In this document: positions 47,402 through 56,892 of the stretch, piece by piece | How the letters are laid out: each line of letters begins with the position of its first letter | How positions within the stretch are numbered: the first letter of the stretch is position 1 | Origin: Nostoc sp. ATCC 53789 | GTDB lineage: Bacteria; Cyanobacteriota; Cyanobacteriia; Cyanobacteriales; Nostocaceae | Length of the DNA stretch: 64,000 bases | Reading direction: 5' to 3' | Assembly: GCF_009873495.1 (NCBI RefSeq) | Contig: NZ_CP046703.1 | Coordinates: forward strand, 806,001 to 870,000 | Position numbers and translations under genes: made by a program | The notes under the pieces: generated by a model | Seen by the model: only the letters and a program-made list of their open reading frames with translations | What the model was told of the DNA's origin: nothing | The model's database searches: none

Positions 47402-47741
47402 TGCAAGGTTTTTTCGCGGCGGTAGAAAAAAGAGCCTATTTCTAGCCTAAATGCAAGTTGCAGGGTTATCTAGGAACAATCTGTTTTGATGCTTTAGATA
47501 GTATAACTCTTATGGAGTCTAGTTTCTAGATTTTTATTGCATTTTGCTCAAAGAAAAACTGTAAAATAAAAAACTATTTTTAATGATGATTTTTTAGATT
47601 AAATGGTCTTTTATTGGCGTTGCTGAGTAAAAATATGAATTTGCCTTATGCAAAGAGGCAAACGAGAGACGCAAAGGCACAGAAAATAGGAGTTTAGAAT
47701 ATTTAATTTTTAAATTGCATCTCTAAATTTAGCAGCATCTC
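47402..47741. other. AT-rich gap at the element's left end
   Basis: About 340 bp directly inside the element border. No gene or strong repeat; a short ACGAGAGACGCAAAGGCAC-type repeat tract lies near 47670. Confidence 0.45.
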
Positions 47742-48575
47742 TTATTTAAGGCTAGCTACATAGTTAAGTATTCTCAAATCAAACCTCTGCAAAAATTCCT
47801 CACCAGTATAAATAATAAATACAGGTTTATCTGAAGTTGCCATATTAACAAAAGCTAAACGATATATTGAAGGATACTTTTTGGCTTCCGTAACCTCATT
47901 AGCAGAAATAATAAACTGTTTTCCTTTACCAGAAATACCTTTGACCTCTACATGTAATTCAATCCCATTGTTTGCTTTACAGATAAGGTCATATCCTAAA
48001 TTCTTTGATTCTACTGAAACAACTTTACAACCCTGCCCTTCATAGTAGTTTGTAATAACTTTAATAGCTGCCAATTCTACAACTTTATTGGAGTATGAAT
48101 TACCAAAAACTGTGTCTGTCTCTATTGTTGAGTCTACGAATACTTTCTGGCTCAGTATTTCGCACTGATGTGATTGATTTTTTTGACGATGCTGTTCTGA
48201 TAGCTCTATTAAAACTTTACAGAATGGATGCTCAGTAACTTCATGAAATCCAACTCTAAAGTTTTGACAATAACGGAGATAATCAAAGAAATCAGGTTTT
48301 GAATTCAGAAGTACTCCCTTCTGCTTATTTCTGTTTTCAAGTATCCAACCATCCCCATAGGCTACATATTGCCAGGGTGGGGGATACCCATCTTCAACAT
48401 CTGTACAGATAAAACGTTCCCATAAAAGATATTTTCTTGGTTCAGAAACACCCACTATTAAAAAAATAGTGTTGCCAATAGTGTCTAAGACTTCATGTTT
48501 ATTAGTTGATATACCAAAGCCATCTGGGAAACTCTGTATCTTCTCAAAATTGTGGTATTGAACCCAATAACGCAT
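47742..48575 (-). CDS. DUF3883 domain protein (nuclease-like C-terminus)
   Basis: 277 residues from MRYWVQYHNFE. The N-terminal ~150 residues (YVAYGDGWILENRN, FHEVTEHPF) are unassigned. Residues ~165-270 form a DUF3883 domain: NKVVELAAIKVITNYYEGQG, LGYDLICKANNGIELHVEVKG, SANEVTEAKKYPSIYRLAFV. The D...ExK spacing is that of PD-(D/E)XK-like folds, often found in defence systems. It is the first gene inside the nifD element and is AT-rich. Confidence 0.78.
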   Translation of the reverse strand: MRYWVQYHNFEKIQSFPDGFGISTNKHEVLDTIGNTIFLIVGVSEPRKYLLWERFICTDVEDGYPPPWQYVAYGDGWILENRNKQKGVLLNSKPDFFDYLRYCQNFRVGFHEVTEHPFCKVLIELSEQHRQKNQSHQCEILSQKVFVDSTIETDTVFGNSYSNKVVELAAIKVITNYYEGQGCKVVSVESKNLGYDLICKANNGIELHVEVKGISGKGKQFIISANEVTEAKKYPSIYRLAFVNMATSDKPVFIIYTGEEFLQRFDLRILNYVASLK

Positions 48576-48720
48576 AATTGCCACCTAAACTAAATGTCAA
48601 TAAAATCATTTCGATAGCTGCTCACGCAGAATTAATTACTTTTGATAATAACTAAACTACATTAGAACTCATAACAGTATAAACACACAGGAAATAATTA
48701 AATGGAGGGATGTGATCGCA

Positions 48721-48840
48721 TTAAACCGTCCAATCCTCAATTAACAATTTGGGTATCTTGCTGAAATCCCGATGATTGCGTGTTAATAAAACTAATTTAC
48801 GAGATAGTGCGATCGCCGAATAGCCCGTCATAGCCATCAC
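48721..48840 (-). pseudogene. C-terminal remnant of a VapC/PIN toxin, copy 1
   Basis: Minus-strand reading ends in [20 protein letters not shown] followed by LLIEDWTV and TAA: the C-terminus of a PIN-domain toxin (TRNHRDF motif). It lacks the N-terminal half with the first catalytic Asp; a stop lies about 13 codons upstream of the preserved part. Confidence 0.7.
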
Positions 48841-48922
48841 AGCAAAAGAAGTAGACTGCTGTTGCGATCGCCCTCACTCGGCAATAAACTAGGCGATGTC
48901 TACGACGGGCTGCGCCTACGCA

Positions 48923-49018
48923 TTAAACCATCCAATCCTCTATTAACAATCCGGGTACTTTGCCCAAATCCCGATGATTGCGTGTTAATAAAACTAATTT
49001 ACGAGATAGTGCGATCGC
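48923..49018 (-). pseudogene. C-terminal remnant of a VapC/PIN toxin, copy 2
   Basis: Nearly the same ~95 bases as copy 1: [22 protein letters not shown], then GLLIEDWMV and stop. No upstream coding continuation. Flanked by the interspersed block GATGTCTACGACGGGCTGCG. Confidence 0.7.
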
Positions 49019-49061
49019 CCCAGTTCGACAACACGCCACTGTATATTTATACTGGGTGAAG

Positions 49062-49295
49062 TTAAGCGATCGCCTCTAACTCAGGAATATGTTCAGTTTC
49101 GTAGTTTTCAATTAAAACACCGATAACTTCCATTAGAGACGCGACTGGATGCGTCTCATCTTCACCAACTTGATCGATGAGAAAATCAAGGATCTCAACC
49201 AAGCGTTCATATTCCTCCTGTGTGTGAGGAACAAAGACGTTTTCGGCAATGGATGACCAAGCAGTAATGGTTTGATCTAAGTTTAGGCTTTGCAT
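49062..49295 (-). CDS. HigA-like antitoxin lacking a helix-turn-helix
   Basis: 77 residues ([21 protein letters not shown] start) with [43 protein letters not shown], here described by blocks: the N-terminal helical part of HigA/YgjM antitoxins. The DNA-binding HTH that normally follows is absent; the frame ends in ELEAIA encoded by a GCGATCGC octamer and stop. It overlaps the toxin stop by one base (TAATG). It may be truncated or a genuine HTH-less form. Confidence 0.72.
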   Translation of the reverse strand: MQSLNLDQTITAWSSIAENVFVPHTQEEYERLVEILDFLIDQVGEDETHPVASLMEVIGVLIENYETEHIPELEAIA

Positions 49296-49582
49296 TATTC
49301 CTTCCACTTTCCTTCATCATATTCTGAATGCGTTAACACAGCTCGAATGTAGACCTTTTGGCGATTGTAGTGAATTGCGGCAATGAGTCGAACTTTATTA
49401 CCACCAATATTAAACACTGTCAATTTACCAACTTGATCTGCTGATGGAAACATTTCACGGAGTTCTACAAATGAGACAAACTCATTTCCCTTGACTAATT
49501 GATACCACTGAGTCAAGGCGTTATTTGTATCTGGATGAAGTTTAGCAAATTCATTCAGCCGTTTACGAGTAATAACATGCAT
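49295..49582 (-). CDS. higB: HigB-type mRNA interferase toxin
   Basis: 95 residues of the HigB_toxin (RelE-like) fold: MHVITRKRLNEFAKLHPDTNNALTQWYQ in blocks, GKLTVFNIGGNKVRLIAAIHYNRQKVYIRAVLTHSEYDE. It cleaves mRNA on the ribosome in known relatives. In the HigBA order the toxin gene comes first, as here. Located inside the nifD element, where it could stabilise the element. Confidence 0.85.
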   Translation of the reverse strand: MHVITRKRLNEFAKLHPDTNNALTQWYQLVKGNEFVSFVELREMFPSADQVGKLTVFNIGGNKVRLIAAIHYNRQKVYIRAVLTHSEYDEGKWKE

Positions 49583-50217
49583 CTGAAGACCCCTGATGTT
49601 TTAATAATTCTGTAATGCATATAATTCACCTCTCCGTGATAATCTTATATTTTAATCATTGCCTTTATTCAACAACACACTACTGCATATTTAGAGATTG
49701 TGTGTGAGATGGATAAGAAGTAGACCATTGTAGCGATATCTCCGACGGGCTACGCCTACGCCCTCACTCAACAATAAACTAGGCGATGTCTACGACGGGC
49801 TGCGCCTAAGCATTAAACCGTCCAATCCTCAATTAACAGTCCGGCTACTTTGCCCAAATCTCGATGATTGCGTGTTAATAAAACTAATTTACGAGATAGT
49901 GCGATCGCCTTTAAAGATTATGTGTGATATTCATAAGAAGTAGTCCCTTGGATCGATTTCCCCAACTTGACAACATAGCACTGCATATATGTAGATGATA
50001 TGTGCAATGTACAGAATGATGCACAGAATCTAGATATCGCTCTGAGTGGCGATTGCGATCGTCCAATACTGAACCTGCATTATCAACCACCTTGATTGGC
50101 AACTCCCACGAACCCACGTTTTGTAATGCAACTTTGCAAAAATAGGAAGACCCGCTACTAACCTCATTCGAGATACAATATTGATGTATTGTATTTTTTA
50201 ACCCTAGAAGGAAACTC
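49583..50217. other. Repeat-filled gap with PIN remnant and promoter of the repeat peptide
   Basis: Holds blocks GGGCTACGCCTACGC and GATGTCTACGACGGGCTGCG, a third PIN remnant (49813-49909) and, just before the peptide gene, the inverted repeat ATACAAT/ATTGTAT (50173-50179, 50188-50194) followed by a T-run. Confidence 0.5.
49813..49909 (-). pseudogene. C-terminal remnant of a VapC/PIN toxin, copy 3
   Basis: Same sequence as copies 1 and 2 with a few changes ([24 protein letters not shown] reading, stop TAA at 49813-49815). Three copies of one fragment within 1.2 kb point to repeat-mediated duplication. Confidence 0.65.
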
Positions 50218-50475
50218 ATGGCAAAAATAAAAAACAATGCACAGCTAACTTTCAACGAAGTTGAACTTGAAGAACTCTCCGATGCAGAGATGAAATCGGT
50301 GATCGGAGGGGCATCGTTGGCTTCAGTGCCCCAGTTTAAAGTACCGCAGTTCCAAATGCCGCAGTTCCAACTTCCTCAATTTGAATTTCAACTGCCTCAA
50401 TTTGAATTCCAACTGCCCGAGTTCCAAATACCGCAGATTCAACTGCCCGAGTTCCAAATGCCCGAATTTAATTAG
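50218..50475 (+). CDS. Double-glycine leader peptide with pentapeptide (PQF/PEF) repeat core
   Basis: 85 residues. The N-terminal leader contains FNEVELEELSDAEMKSVIGG, the ELSDxEMxxVxGG pattern cleaved by C39-peptidase transporters (GG at 30-31). The mature part (32-85) is almost wholly nine units of the form hydrophobic-Pro-Gln/Glu-Phe-Gln/Glu (VPQFK, MPQFQ, LPQFE, LPEFQ, MPEFN), with no Cys, Thr, Arg or Trp and few Ser. AGAAGGAAACTC before the ATG is a good ribosome-binding site. It looks like a secreted peptide or bacteriocin/RiPP-type precursor of a kind I do not know. No transporter or modifying enzyme is adjacent. Confidence 0.7.
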   Translation: MAKIKNNAQLTFNEVELEELSDAEMKSVIGGASLASVPQFKVPQFQMPQFQLPQFEFQLPQFEFQLPEFQIPQIQLPEFQMPEFN

Positions 50476-50784
50476 TCTCACTTTGATTTCAGTAATTTGT
50501 CACAAACTCTCATACTTAGGGCTTAAATCTTACCTTCAATAACATCAAAACCATAAGGCTCGATAAACTTCAATCAACTTCTGTCACTTCCGGCGTTCTA
50601 TACTTAGTATTGTTTTCAAAGCAATTGCTCCCAAGCTATGTAATTGACTAATTTTCGACAGAACTATCCCCAGAATCAAAATTGGTTTGGAGGAGAGCTA
50701 TAGGCGATGTCTACAACGGGCTACGCCTACGCAACACCTATAGATAACGTTTGCCATATTCAATTATTAGCGAGAAGTTGTAGC
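50476..50784. other. Gap between peptide gene and ppk2
   Basis: About 310 bp; contains the interspersed block GGCGATGTCTACAACGGGCT at about 50703-50722. No gene or clear terminator seen. Confidence 0.4.
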
Positions 50785-51738
50785 TCAATACACTTGAGGG
50801 ACAAAGAACTGCTCATTACGAGGAGCGCGGACATAATCCTCAGCCACAGGTCTAGAGGGAAGCTCTAAGGGAGGAGGTGTCATATCTTCGTAAGGAACTT
50901 TGCTCAACAAATGATGAATACAGTTAAGCCGCGCCCGTCTTTTATCATCTGCTTCAATCGTAAACCAGGGGGCTTCTGGAATATTCGTGTAAGCAAACAT
51001 GGTATCTTTGGCTTTGGAATATTCTACCCAGCGATCGCGTGATTCCAAGTCCATTGGGCTAAGTTTCCAGCGCCTTGCTGGATCGTGACTGCGAGAGATA
51101 AAGCGTTCCTCTTGTTCATCATCGCTGACGGAGAACCAGTACTTGATTAAAACAATGCCCGATCGCACCAACATTCGTTCAAATTCCGGGCAAGATTGCA
51201 TGAATTCTTGATATTCTGCTTCGGTGCAAAAACCCATCACCCGTTCAACTCCGGCTCGGTTGTACCAACTGCGATCGAACAGAACAATTTCGCCTGCTGT
51301 GGGAAGATGTTGCACATACCTCTGAAAATACCACTGAGTTTTCTCGCGATCAGAAGGAGTTCCCAGAGCAACTACACGACAGCCACGAGGATTGAGTGGA
51401 TCGGCAATGCGTTTAATTACTCCTCCTTTGCCGGCAGCGTCGCGCCCTTCAAATATGACGACAACCCGATAGCCAGTGTGCTTAATCCAATATTGCATTT
51501 TGACTAGCTCAATCTGGAGTTGCTTTAGTTCAGTTTCAAAAGTCTTTTTGGGAATTTTTTTGGCAAAAACTTCAGTACTACCATCAAAAATCCGTTTGGA
51601 TTTTTTAGATTTTTTCTTGTCTTTTGCCTTTACTAGGCTTTCTATTAAGTCTGTAGCGGGTTGAACTAGACCATTATTTTGCTGGTTTTCAACTTCATCA
51701 ATTGACATCGCACTGACTCCATGCCATTGAATCGGCAT
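50785..51738 (-). CDS. ppk2: Polyphosphate kinase 2
   Basis: Transfers phosphate between polyphosphate and nucleotides (usually making GTP/ATP or phosphorylating AMP/GDP, depending on class). 317 residues. Thymidylate-kinase-like core: Walker A FEGRDAAGKGGVIKRI, GTPSDREKTQWYFQRYV, Walker B FDRSWYNRAGVERVMGF, and the lid region RRWKLSPMDLESRDRW. A Lys-rich segment (about 28-40) precedes it. MSIDEV at 51708 is an alternative start. It would be unusual cargo for an excision element and may offer energy buffering. Confidence 0.93.
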   Translation of the reverse strand: MPIQWHGVSAMSIDEVENQQNNGLVQPATDLIESLVKAKDKKKSKKSKRIFDGSTEVFAKKIPKKTFETELKQLQIELVKMQYWIKHTGYRVVVIFEGRDAAGKGGVIKRIADPLNPRGCRVVALGTPSDREKTQWYFQRYVQHLPTAGEIVLFDRSWYNRAGVERVMGFCTEAEYQEFMQSCPEFERMLVRSGIVLIKYWFSVSDDEQEERFISRSHDPARRWKLSPMDLESRDRWVEYSKAKDTMFAYTNIPEAPWFTIEADDKRRARLNCIHHLLSKVPYEDMTPPPLELPSRPVAEDYVRAPRNEQFFVPQVY

Positions 51739-51895
51739 AATTAAAGTTTATGTATAAAGTATATATTTTAACGCGGACTAAGTGTAAATATACACCTTTG
51801 GAAGTATGGCAATACCAAAGATGTAAAATTTTTATTTTTTAGTTTAATAGCAGAACACAGCAAGACCTATCGAAAAGCGATCGCGGACGAACCTT

Positions 51896-54800
51896 TTAGC
51901 TATTTATTTGTTGTAGTTGTTTGATTTTTTCTATCAACAGATGAACTTGAACAGGTTTGTTACGAAACCAGTCAGTTGACCAAATGCGGTGAATTTTCCA
52001 ACCAAGCCTTTCAAGTACCTGTTGTCTGAGGCGATCGCGATCTCTGGCAGTAGGTGAACTATGGTAAGATGCACCATCACACTCAATCCCTAGTAAAAAC
52101 TCACCAGGGCGATCGCCATTGACTACACCAAGGTCAATCCGGTATCCTGAGCATCCAACTTGGGTGCGGATAGTGTATCCCTGCTGGACTAAAGCATGGT
52201 AAACATCTTCTTCAAATGGCGAGTCAAAATCGAGCGTATCTGTGTAAGAGTTACCTTGTAGTCGTTCTCCACCACTGGCTGCATACTCCAGGTAATCATG
52301 CAGTAATTTTACACCTTTACTTTGAGCGCGTGTTTTGTCGATGTCACCAGCCACAATGGAAGAAACGAGTGTAATTTTACTTTTTGCTCGCGTGACAGCG
52401 ACGTTGAGCCGTCGTTCTCCACCTTGCCGATTCAGGGGGCCAAAGTTGAGAGAAAGTTTACCTTGATCATCACGAGCATACCCAACGCTGAGTATGATTG
52501 CATCTCGCTCATCACCCTGAACGTTTTCTAATGCTTTGAGAAAAAACTGAGGTGAGTTATCAGTGCAAAATGTCTCTAAATCGGGATATTCTTTCCCTAA
52601 AATTTCAATTTGCTCCCGAATTGCGTCGGCTTGGGCTTCGCTAAAAGCAATAATACCAAGGGATTGTTCGGGAAATCGTTGAAAATGCTCTAACGCTAAC
52701 TGAGCAACCACTTCAGCCTCGCGTCGATTATCTCTGCGTTTACCGCGATCGTAAACACCATCAGGAACATGCTTAAACCAAACTCCCAAATCTGGATTTT
52801 GAACTGGGTTTGGAAATGTAACTAATTGGTTGCGGTAAAAATGACAGTTGGAGAAAGCAATCAAACGCTCATCCTGACTGCGATAGTGCCATTTCAACAG
52901 GTGTGCAAACATAAATTTTGAACATTCATCCAAAACGCTTTCATAGCTTTCATCATCCTCATCATCGATATCTTCTTCACTATCTCCGGTTGAAAAGAAT
53001 GAAGTGGGAGGAAGCTGTTTATTGTCCCCAATCACAATCACTTGATTTGAACGGATAATTGAAGGAACAACATCCTCAGTCCGAAGCTGAGATGCTTCAT
53101 CAAAGATGAGAACATCAAAATGAACTACATTTGGATTGATATATTGACTAACAGAAAGTGGACTCATCATCCAGCAAGGCTTTAAGGCTTTGACGAGATT
53201 TGGTATTCCTTTTTGTGTATCATTGAGGAGTTTACGGATGGGCAAATGTCGGCTTTTTTTAGTCGCTTCTTTTTTCAAATTTGGTATCTCAGCTAGAGCA
53301 AGTGAAGTCTTTTCCCAGTTTTGCCAGCGTTGCACATGAAGCTGCTTTAGACGTTTTCTAGCAGTATCTAGTTGGGTAGAATCTAATTTAGAAAACTCTT
53401 TTATTTGTCGTTCGTGTACTTCCAAATTAAAGTTCTTTAATTCAGGCTTTCTGGCAAGAATAGCATCAAGACAGATTTGATAAATTCGCTGTTCTAAAAC
53501 TGGAAACCATTGCTCTGTTGGGATTTGATTATCACGAAAAGTATCTAAAAACTTATTATTTCCCAGATTTTCGAGTTTCTGGTAAGTTTCTTTATAAGTC
53601 AGCCATTCTTGAAAATAAGACAATTCAGATTGAGCCAAGCTTAAGAAGCTTTCTAGCTCGACAAAAGTAATTTGATTACGAGTTAAATAATAATCTGTAA
53701 TGTCACTTTCATGAAAGTGCGATAAAAGAAAATCTAATCCTTGCCTAATACTCTGATGGGCTGACTCATATTCCTCAACTAATTCAGCCATTCTGCGCCG
53801 TTTAGAAGGAGAATTTAGAATGCGCTGGACGGAATCAGCAGAAAGCGAAAACTTTTGTAAGCCAATTAACCAATTTAAAGCTTTTTCAATTTCTTTTAAC
53901 TCTGCTTCACCACAAACTTCTGGATTAAACAAAGATCCCAAAACCTGACGAGGCTGGTAGTTAATATGACGTAGCTTATTTTGTACAGACTCAAGAGGAT
54001 TAGGTTTATTGTCGCGCAAAGCATCTAAGAAATCTTGGACTCCTAAACTTTCTAGTTGCTCAAATATTTCTTTATATGTCAACGATTGGCGAAATTCTGG
54101 TAAGTCTAATTGAGCTAGATTTAAAAAAGTTGCCAGTTCAATAAATGAAATTTGATTATGAGGCAGATATTGCCCAATAATATCATTCTCATTAAAGTAT
54201 GAGAATAAGAAATCCATACCCTCTTTAATATCTTCAGGAAGGGATTCAAGTTTATTAACTAATTGATTCAGTTCACGCCGTCCAGAGGGAGAATTTACAA
54301 TCTGTTGGGCTGACTCAGCAGGAAGTGAATACTTTTGTAAGTCAGTCAACCAACTTAAAGACTGTTCAATTGCTTTTAATTCTTCTTCACTAGAAACTTC
54401 CGGGTTAAATAAAGATCCAAAAATCTGCCGGGCTGGGTAATTACTTTGATATAGCTTGTTTCGTGTGGCTTGTATTTGAACGGCTTGTGTCAAATCACGT
54501 TTTAATTCGTTGTGAGAAATCTGTCCCTCTTTAGTGCTTAGTTTCTTCAAAAGTTTGATATCGCGCCTATATTGGAGATTAAAAATTCTAATCAACCAAA
54601 AGCGACTATATTTTTGATATCTATTAGCTAAAGCAGGTAATTCTGAAGAGAATAATTCAGGATTATATTTTTGTTTTAAAATTGGCTCAGTTTCTTCTAG
54701 TAACTTAATATCCCCTTTCAACTTACTGAAGGCATCCTGAGCAGTTGAAATATCTAATTCATGCCAATTTTCGGGTAACTTATCTGGAACTTTCAGCATA

Positions 54801-56821
54801 TGCTTAAGAGCAGGAAAGCAAGTTTCTACATTTTCCAAATTTAATAAGGGTTGAATCCTCATAATCATTTGAAGCTGTTGGCTAGCTGTCTGAATCAAAG
54901 AAATTGCTTGTTTCAATTTATTGATTTTATTCTTAATTTCTAGCTCTAGGGTCTCAGAGCAAGAGTTTAAAGTACTTTGTGCCCAAATGGTTGTTTTTTC
55001 TCCTCTTAAAAATGGGAGATATGAAGAAAGCCGACTCAACAAATTTTCGGCTTCTTGCGAAAGCTTATTTTTTTCAATCTCTTGAACGTCTGTTTGCAGA
55101 ATAGTGAAAGCATTCTGAGCAATTGCAATATCTACTCCAGTCCAGTTTTCTGGCAGATTTAATGGAGCTTTTCGTATGTAGTCTATAGCTGGACAACATT
55201 TATCTAGAGACTCTAAATTCAATAAAGGTTGAACTTGGAGAGTCTCTTGCAATTCTTGATTAATCTTTTGGACTAAAAAAATAGCTTGCTGAAATTGCTC
55301 TATTTTCTCCGTAATTTCCAATTCCATCTCATAAGAATAAGAATTTAGAGAACTTTTTGCCCAAATAGTTGTTTTCTCTCCTTTAAAGAAAGGTAAAAAT
55401 TGCGCCAATTGATTTAATAAATCTTTTGCTTCTTGTAATCTACTAGGATTCCATTGGCTAAAATTGGAAAATATAACATTAATATTGGGAATTGCTTCGC
55501 GCTCTTTTTTCAAAAGCTCACCAAATATCTCAAATGGTGATTTATCTAGAGGTTTTTCTTTAGTGTGTAAACTTGTCAGATATAATTTTAGCGATTGACG
55601 ACTAGAAACAAGCCGCTCAAAGAATAGATGATTATTTTCTTCACCGTAAATTTGTTTAAGATATTCAATAGTTTTCGATAAATTATTTACAAGCTCCCGC
55701 TTATCTGTTGTACCACTGTGATGGAGATTAAGACATATATGGTCTAAACCACATTCAGCCATGCGCTTATAAACTACACTCAGCGCTGTTTCTTTTTCTG
55801 CAACTAATAAAACTGATTTGCCATCCCCAATCAGTTCTGCAATCATATTTACAATAGTTTGACTTTTACCTGTTCCTGGTGGCCCTTGAACAACAAAGCT
55901 AGAACCAGCTTTTGCTGCTTCAATTACGACTTGCTGGCTAGAGTCAGCATCAAGAATTTGAAATATTCGCTCAGGTTTAACTTGTGAATCTAGAGCAGAT
56001 GCAGATAGGGGTTCTCTATAATTAGACTGATAAGTAGTTAAATCGCCACTAATAGCTTGCAAAATTGGGTGGTCAAAAATTAGAGCTTCATTTTCGATAA
56101 TGTCCCGAACCATTGCAGCCTTTGCATAAGAAAATAGCGAGAGAAATACATTCTCTTTAATTTGCCATGTCTTTTGTGCTAACAGTTGACGAATCTGGGT
56201 AATTAATTCGCTATAAGTTTTTCCTTGTACTGCTTCTCCCTCTGGAAGCTCAATCCCAAAAGTTTGCTTTAACTTTTGTGTCAGGGTTGGATTTAATACA
56301 ACATCTTCATCTAATAGAGATATCTTATAAACATCTCGTCTAGGTTCTTTAAGTAACTCTACAGGTACTAAAATTAGTGGTGACAACAGAGCATCATCTG
56401 GCTTATCTTTGTCATACCAAGTCAAGCTTCCAAACGCGAGAAATAGGCTGTTTACCCCTCTTTCTTCAAATGAGCGTCGCGCCTCAAGACGCAATTTATT
56501 TATTCGCTTTAGTTGCTCATCTCCTCTTTGACGAGTAATTAATTCGAGAGGATTTTTTTCTCCTGATAATGCTTTAGGTTTTTTCTCCTGATTAATATCT
56601 TGATGTTCGCTCTCAATCATTAGAAAACGAAGTGATTTTTTCTCTTCTGTTAACTTTGTAAAGATAAAATCTGGTTCTTCTGTCAGAATTTCTAAAGTTC
56701 GAGGACTATCTTGCCGAAACTTGATGAGAGGATTTCGTCGTCCTAAGTCAGCCAGCCCAGCTTTCCACTTTTCAATTTTTTGAGTAAGGTTTTGTTGAGA
56801 GTCTGAAGCTGACTGTCGCAT
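51896..56821 (-). CDS. Giant DUF4011 SF1 helicase with C-terminal Vsr/DUF559-like nuclease domain
   Basis: 1641 residues. A DUF4011 N-terminus (WKAGLADLGRRNPLIKFR) leads into a split superfamily 1 helicase: Walker A VVQGPPGTGKSQTIVNM near residue 314 and DExx box FDEASQLRTED near 1240, with VIGDNKQLPPTSFF, QGDERDAIILSVGYARDD and LNVAVTRAKSKITLV after it. Between motifs I and II sits a coiled-coil insert of ~900 residues with two tandem internal duplications (period ~126 near 483/609, period ~160 near 802/962). The C-terminus (about 1530-1620; GIECDGASYHSS, RDRDRLRQQVLERLGW) is a DUF559/Vsr-like nuclease. Single-gene defence proteins of this layout (Hhe) are known to me. Confidence 0.85.
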   Translation of the reverse strand: MRQSASDSQQNLTQKIEKWKAGLADLGRRNPLIKFRQDSPRTLEILTEEPDFIFTKLTEEKKSLRFLMIESEHQDINQEKKPKALSGEKNPLELITRQRGDEQLKRINKLRLEARRSFEERGVNSLFLAFGSLTWYDKDKPDDALLSPLILVPVELLKEPRRDVYKISLLDEDVVLNPTLTQKLKQTFGIELPEGEAVQGKTYSELITQIRQLLAQKTWQIKENVFLSLFSYAKAAMVRDIIENEALIFDHPILQAISGDLTTYQSNYREPLSASALDSQVKPERIFQILDADSSQQVVIEAAKAGSSFVVQGPPGTGKSQTIVNMIAELIGDGKSVLLVAEKETALSVVYKRMAECGLDHICLNLHHSGTTDKRELVNNLSKTIEYLKQIYGEENNHLFFERLVSSRQSLKLYLTSLHTKEKPLDKSPFEIFGELLKKEREAIPNINVIFSNFSQWNPSRLQEAKDLLNQLAQFLPFFKGEKTTIWAKSSLNSYSYEMELEITEKIEQFQQAIFLVQKINQELQETLQVQPLLNLESLDKCCPAIDYIRKAPLNLPENWTGVDIAIAQNAFTILQTDVQEIEKNKLSQEAENLLSRLSSYLPFLRGEKTTIWAQSTLNSCSETLELEIKNKINKLKQAISLIQTASQQLQMIMRIQPLLNLENVETCFPALKHMLKVPDKLPENWHELDISTAQDAFSKLKGDIKLLEETEPILKQKYNPELFSSELPALANRYQKYSRFWLIRIFNLQYRRDIKLLKKLSTKEGQISHNELKRDLTQAVQIQATRNKLYQSNYPARQIFGSLFNPEVSSEEELKAIEQSLSWLTDLQKYSLPAESAQQIVNSPSGRRELNQLVNKLESLPEDIKEGMDFLFSYFNENDIIGQYLPHNQISFIELATFLNLAQLDLPEFRQSLTYKEIFEQLESLGVQDFLDALRDNKPNPLESVQNKLRHINYQPRQVLGSLFNPEVCGEAELKEIEKALNWLIGLQKFSLSADSVQRILNSPSKRRRMAELVEEYESAHQSIRQGLDFLLSHFHESDITDYYLTRNQITFVELESFLSLAQSELSYFQEWLTYKETYQKLENLGNNKFLDTFRDNQIPTEQWFPVLEQRIYQICLDAILARKPELKNFNLEVHERQIKEFSKLDSTQLDTARKRLKQLHVQRWQNWEKTSLALAEIPNLKKEATKKSRHLPIRKLLNDTQKGIPNLVKALKPCWMMSPLSVSQYINPNVVHFDVLIFDEASQLRTEDVVPSIIRSNQVIVIGDNKQLPPTSFFSTGDSEEDIDDEDDESYESVLDECSKFMFAHLLKWHYRSQDERLIAFSNCHFYRNQLVTFPNPVQNPDLGVWFKHVPDGVYDRGKRRDNRREAEVVAQLALEHFQRFPEQSLGIIAFSEAQADAIREQIEILGKEYPDLETFCTDNSPQFFLKALENVQGDERDAIILSVGYARDDQGKLSLNFGPLNRQGGERRLNVAVTRAKSKITLVSSIVAGDIDKTRAQSKGVKLLHDYLEYAASGGERLQGNSYTDTLDFDSPFEEDVYHALVQQGYTIRTQVGCSGYRIDLGVVNGDRPGEFLLGIECDGASYHSSPTARDRDRLRQQVLERLGWKIHRIWSTDWFRNKPVQVHLLIEKIKQLQQINS

Positions 56822-56892
56822 ACTCGCTTTTCTCGTAAATAGGCTTATTTTATTATACTGGCCTTTTCCTGCGTGAGTATTTTCCGCGATCG

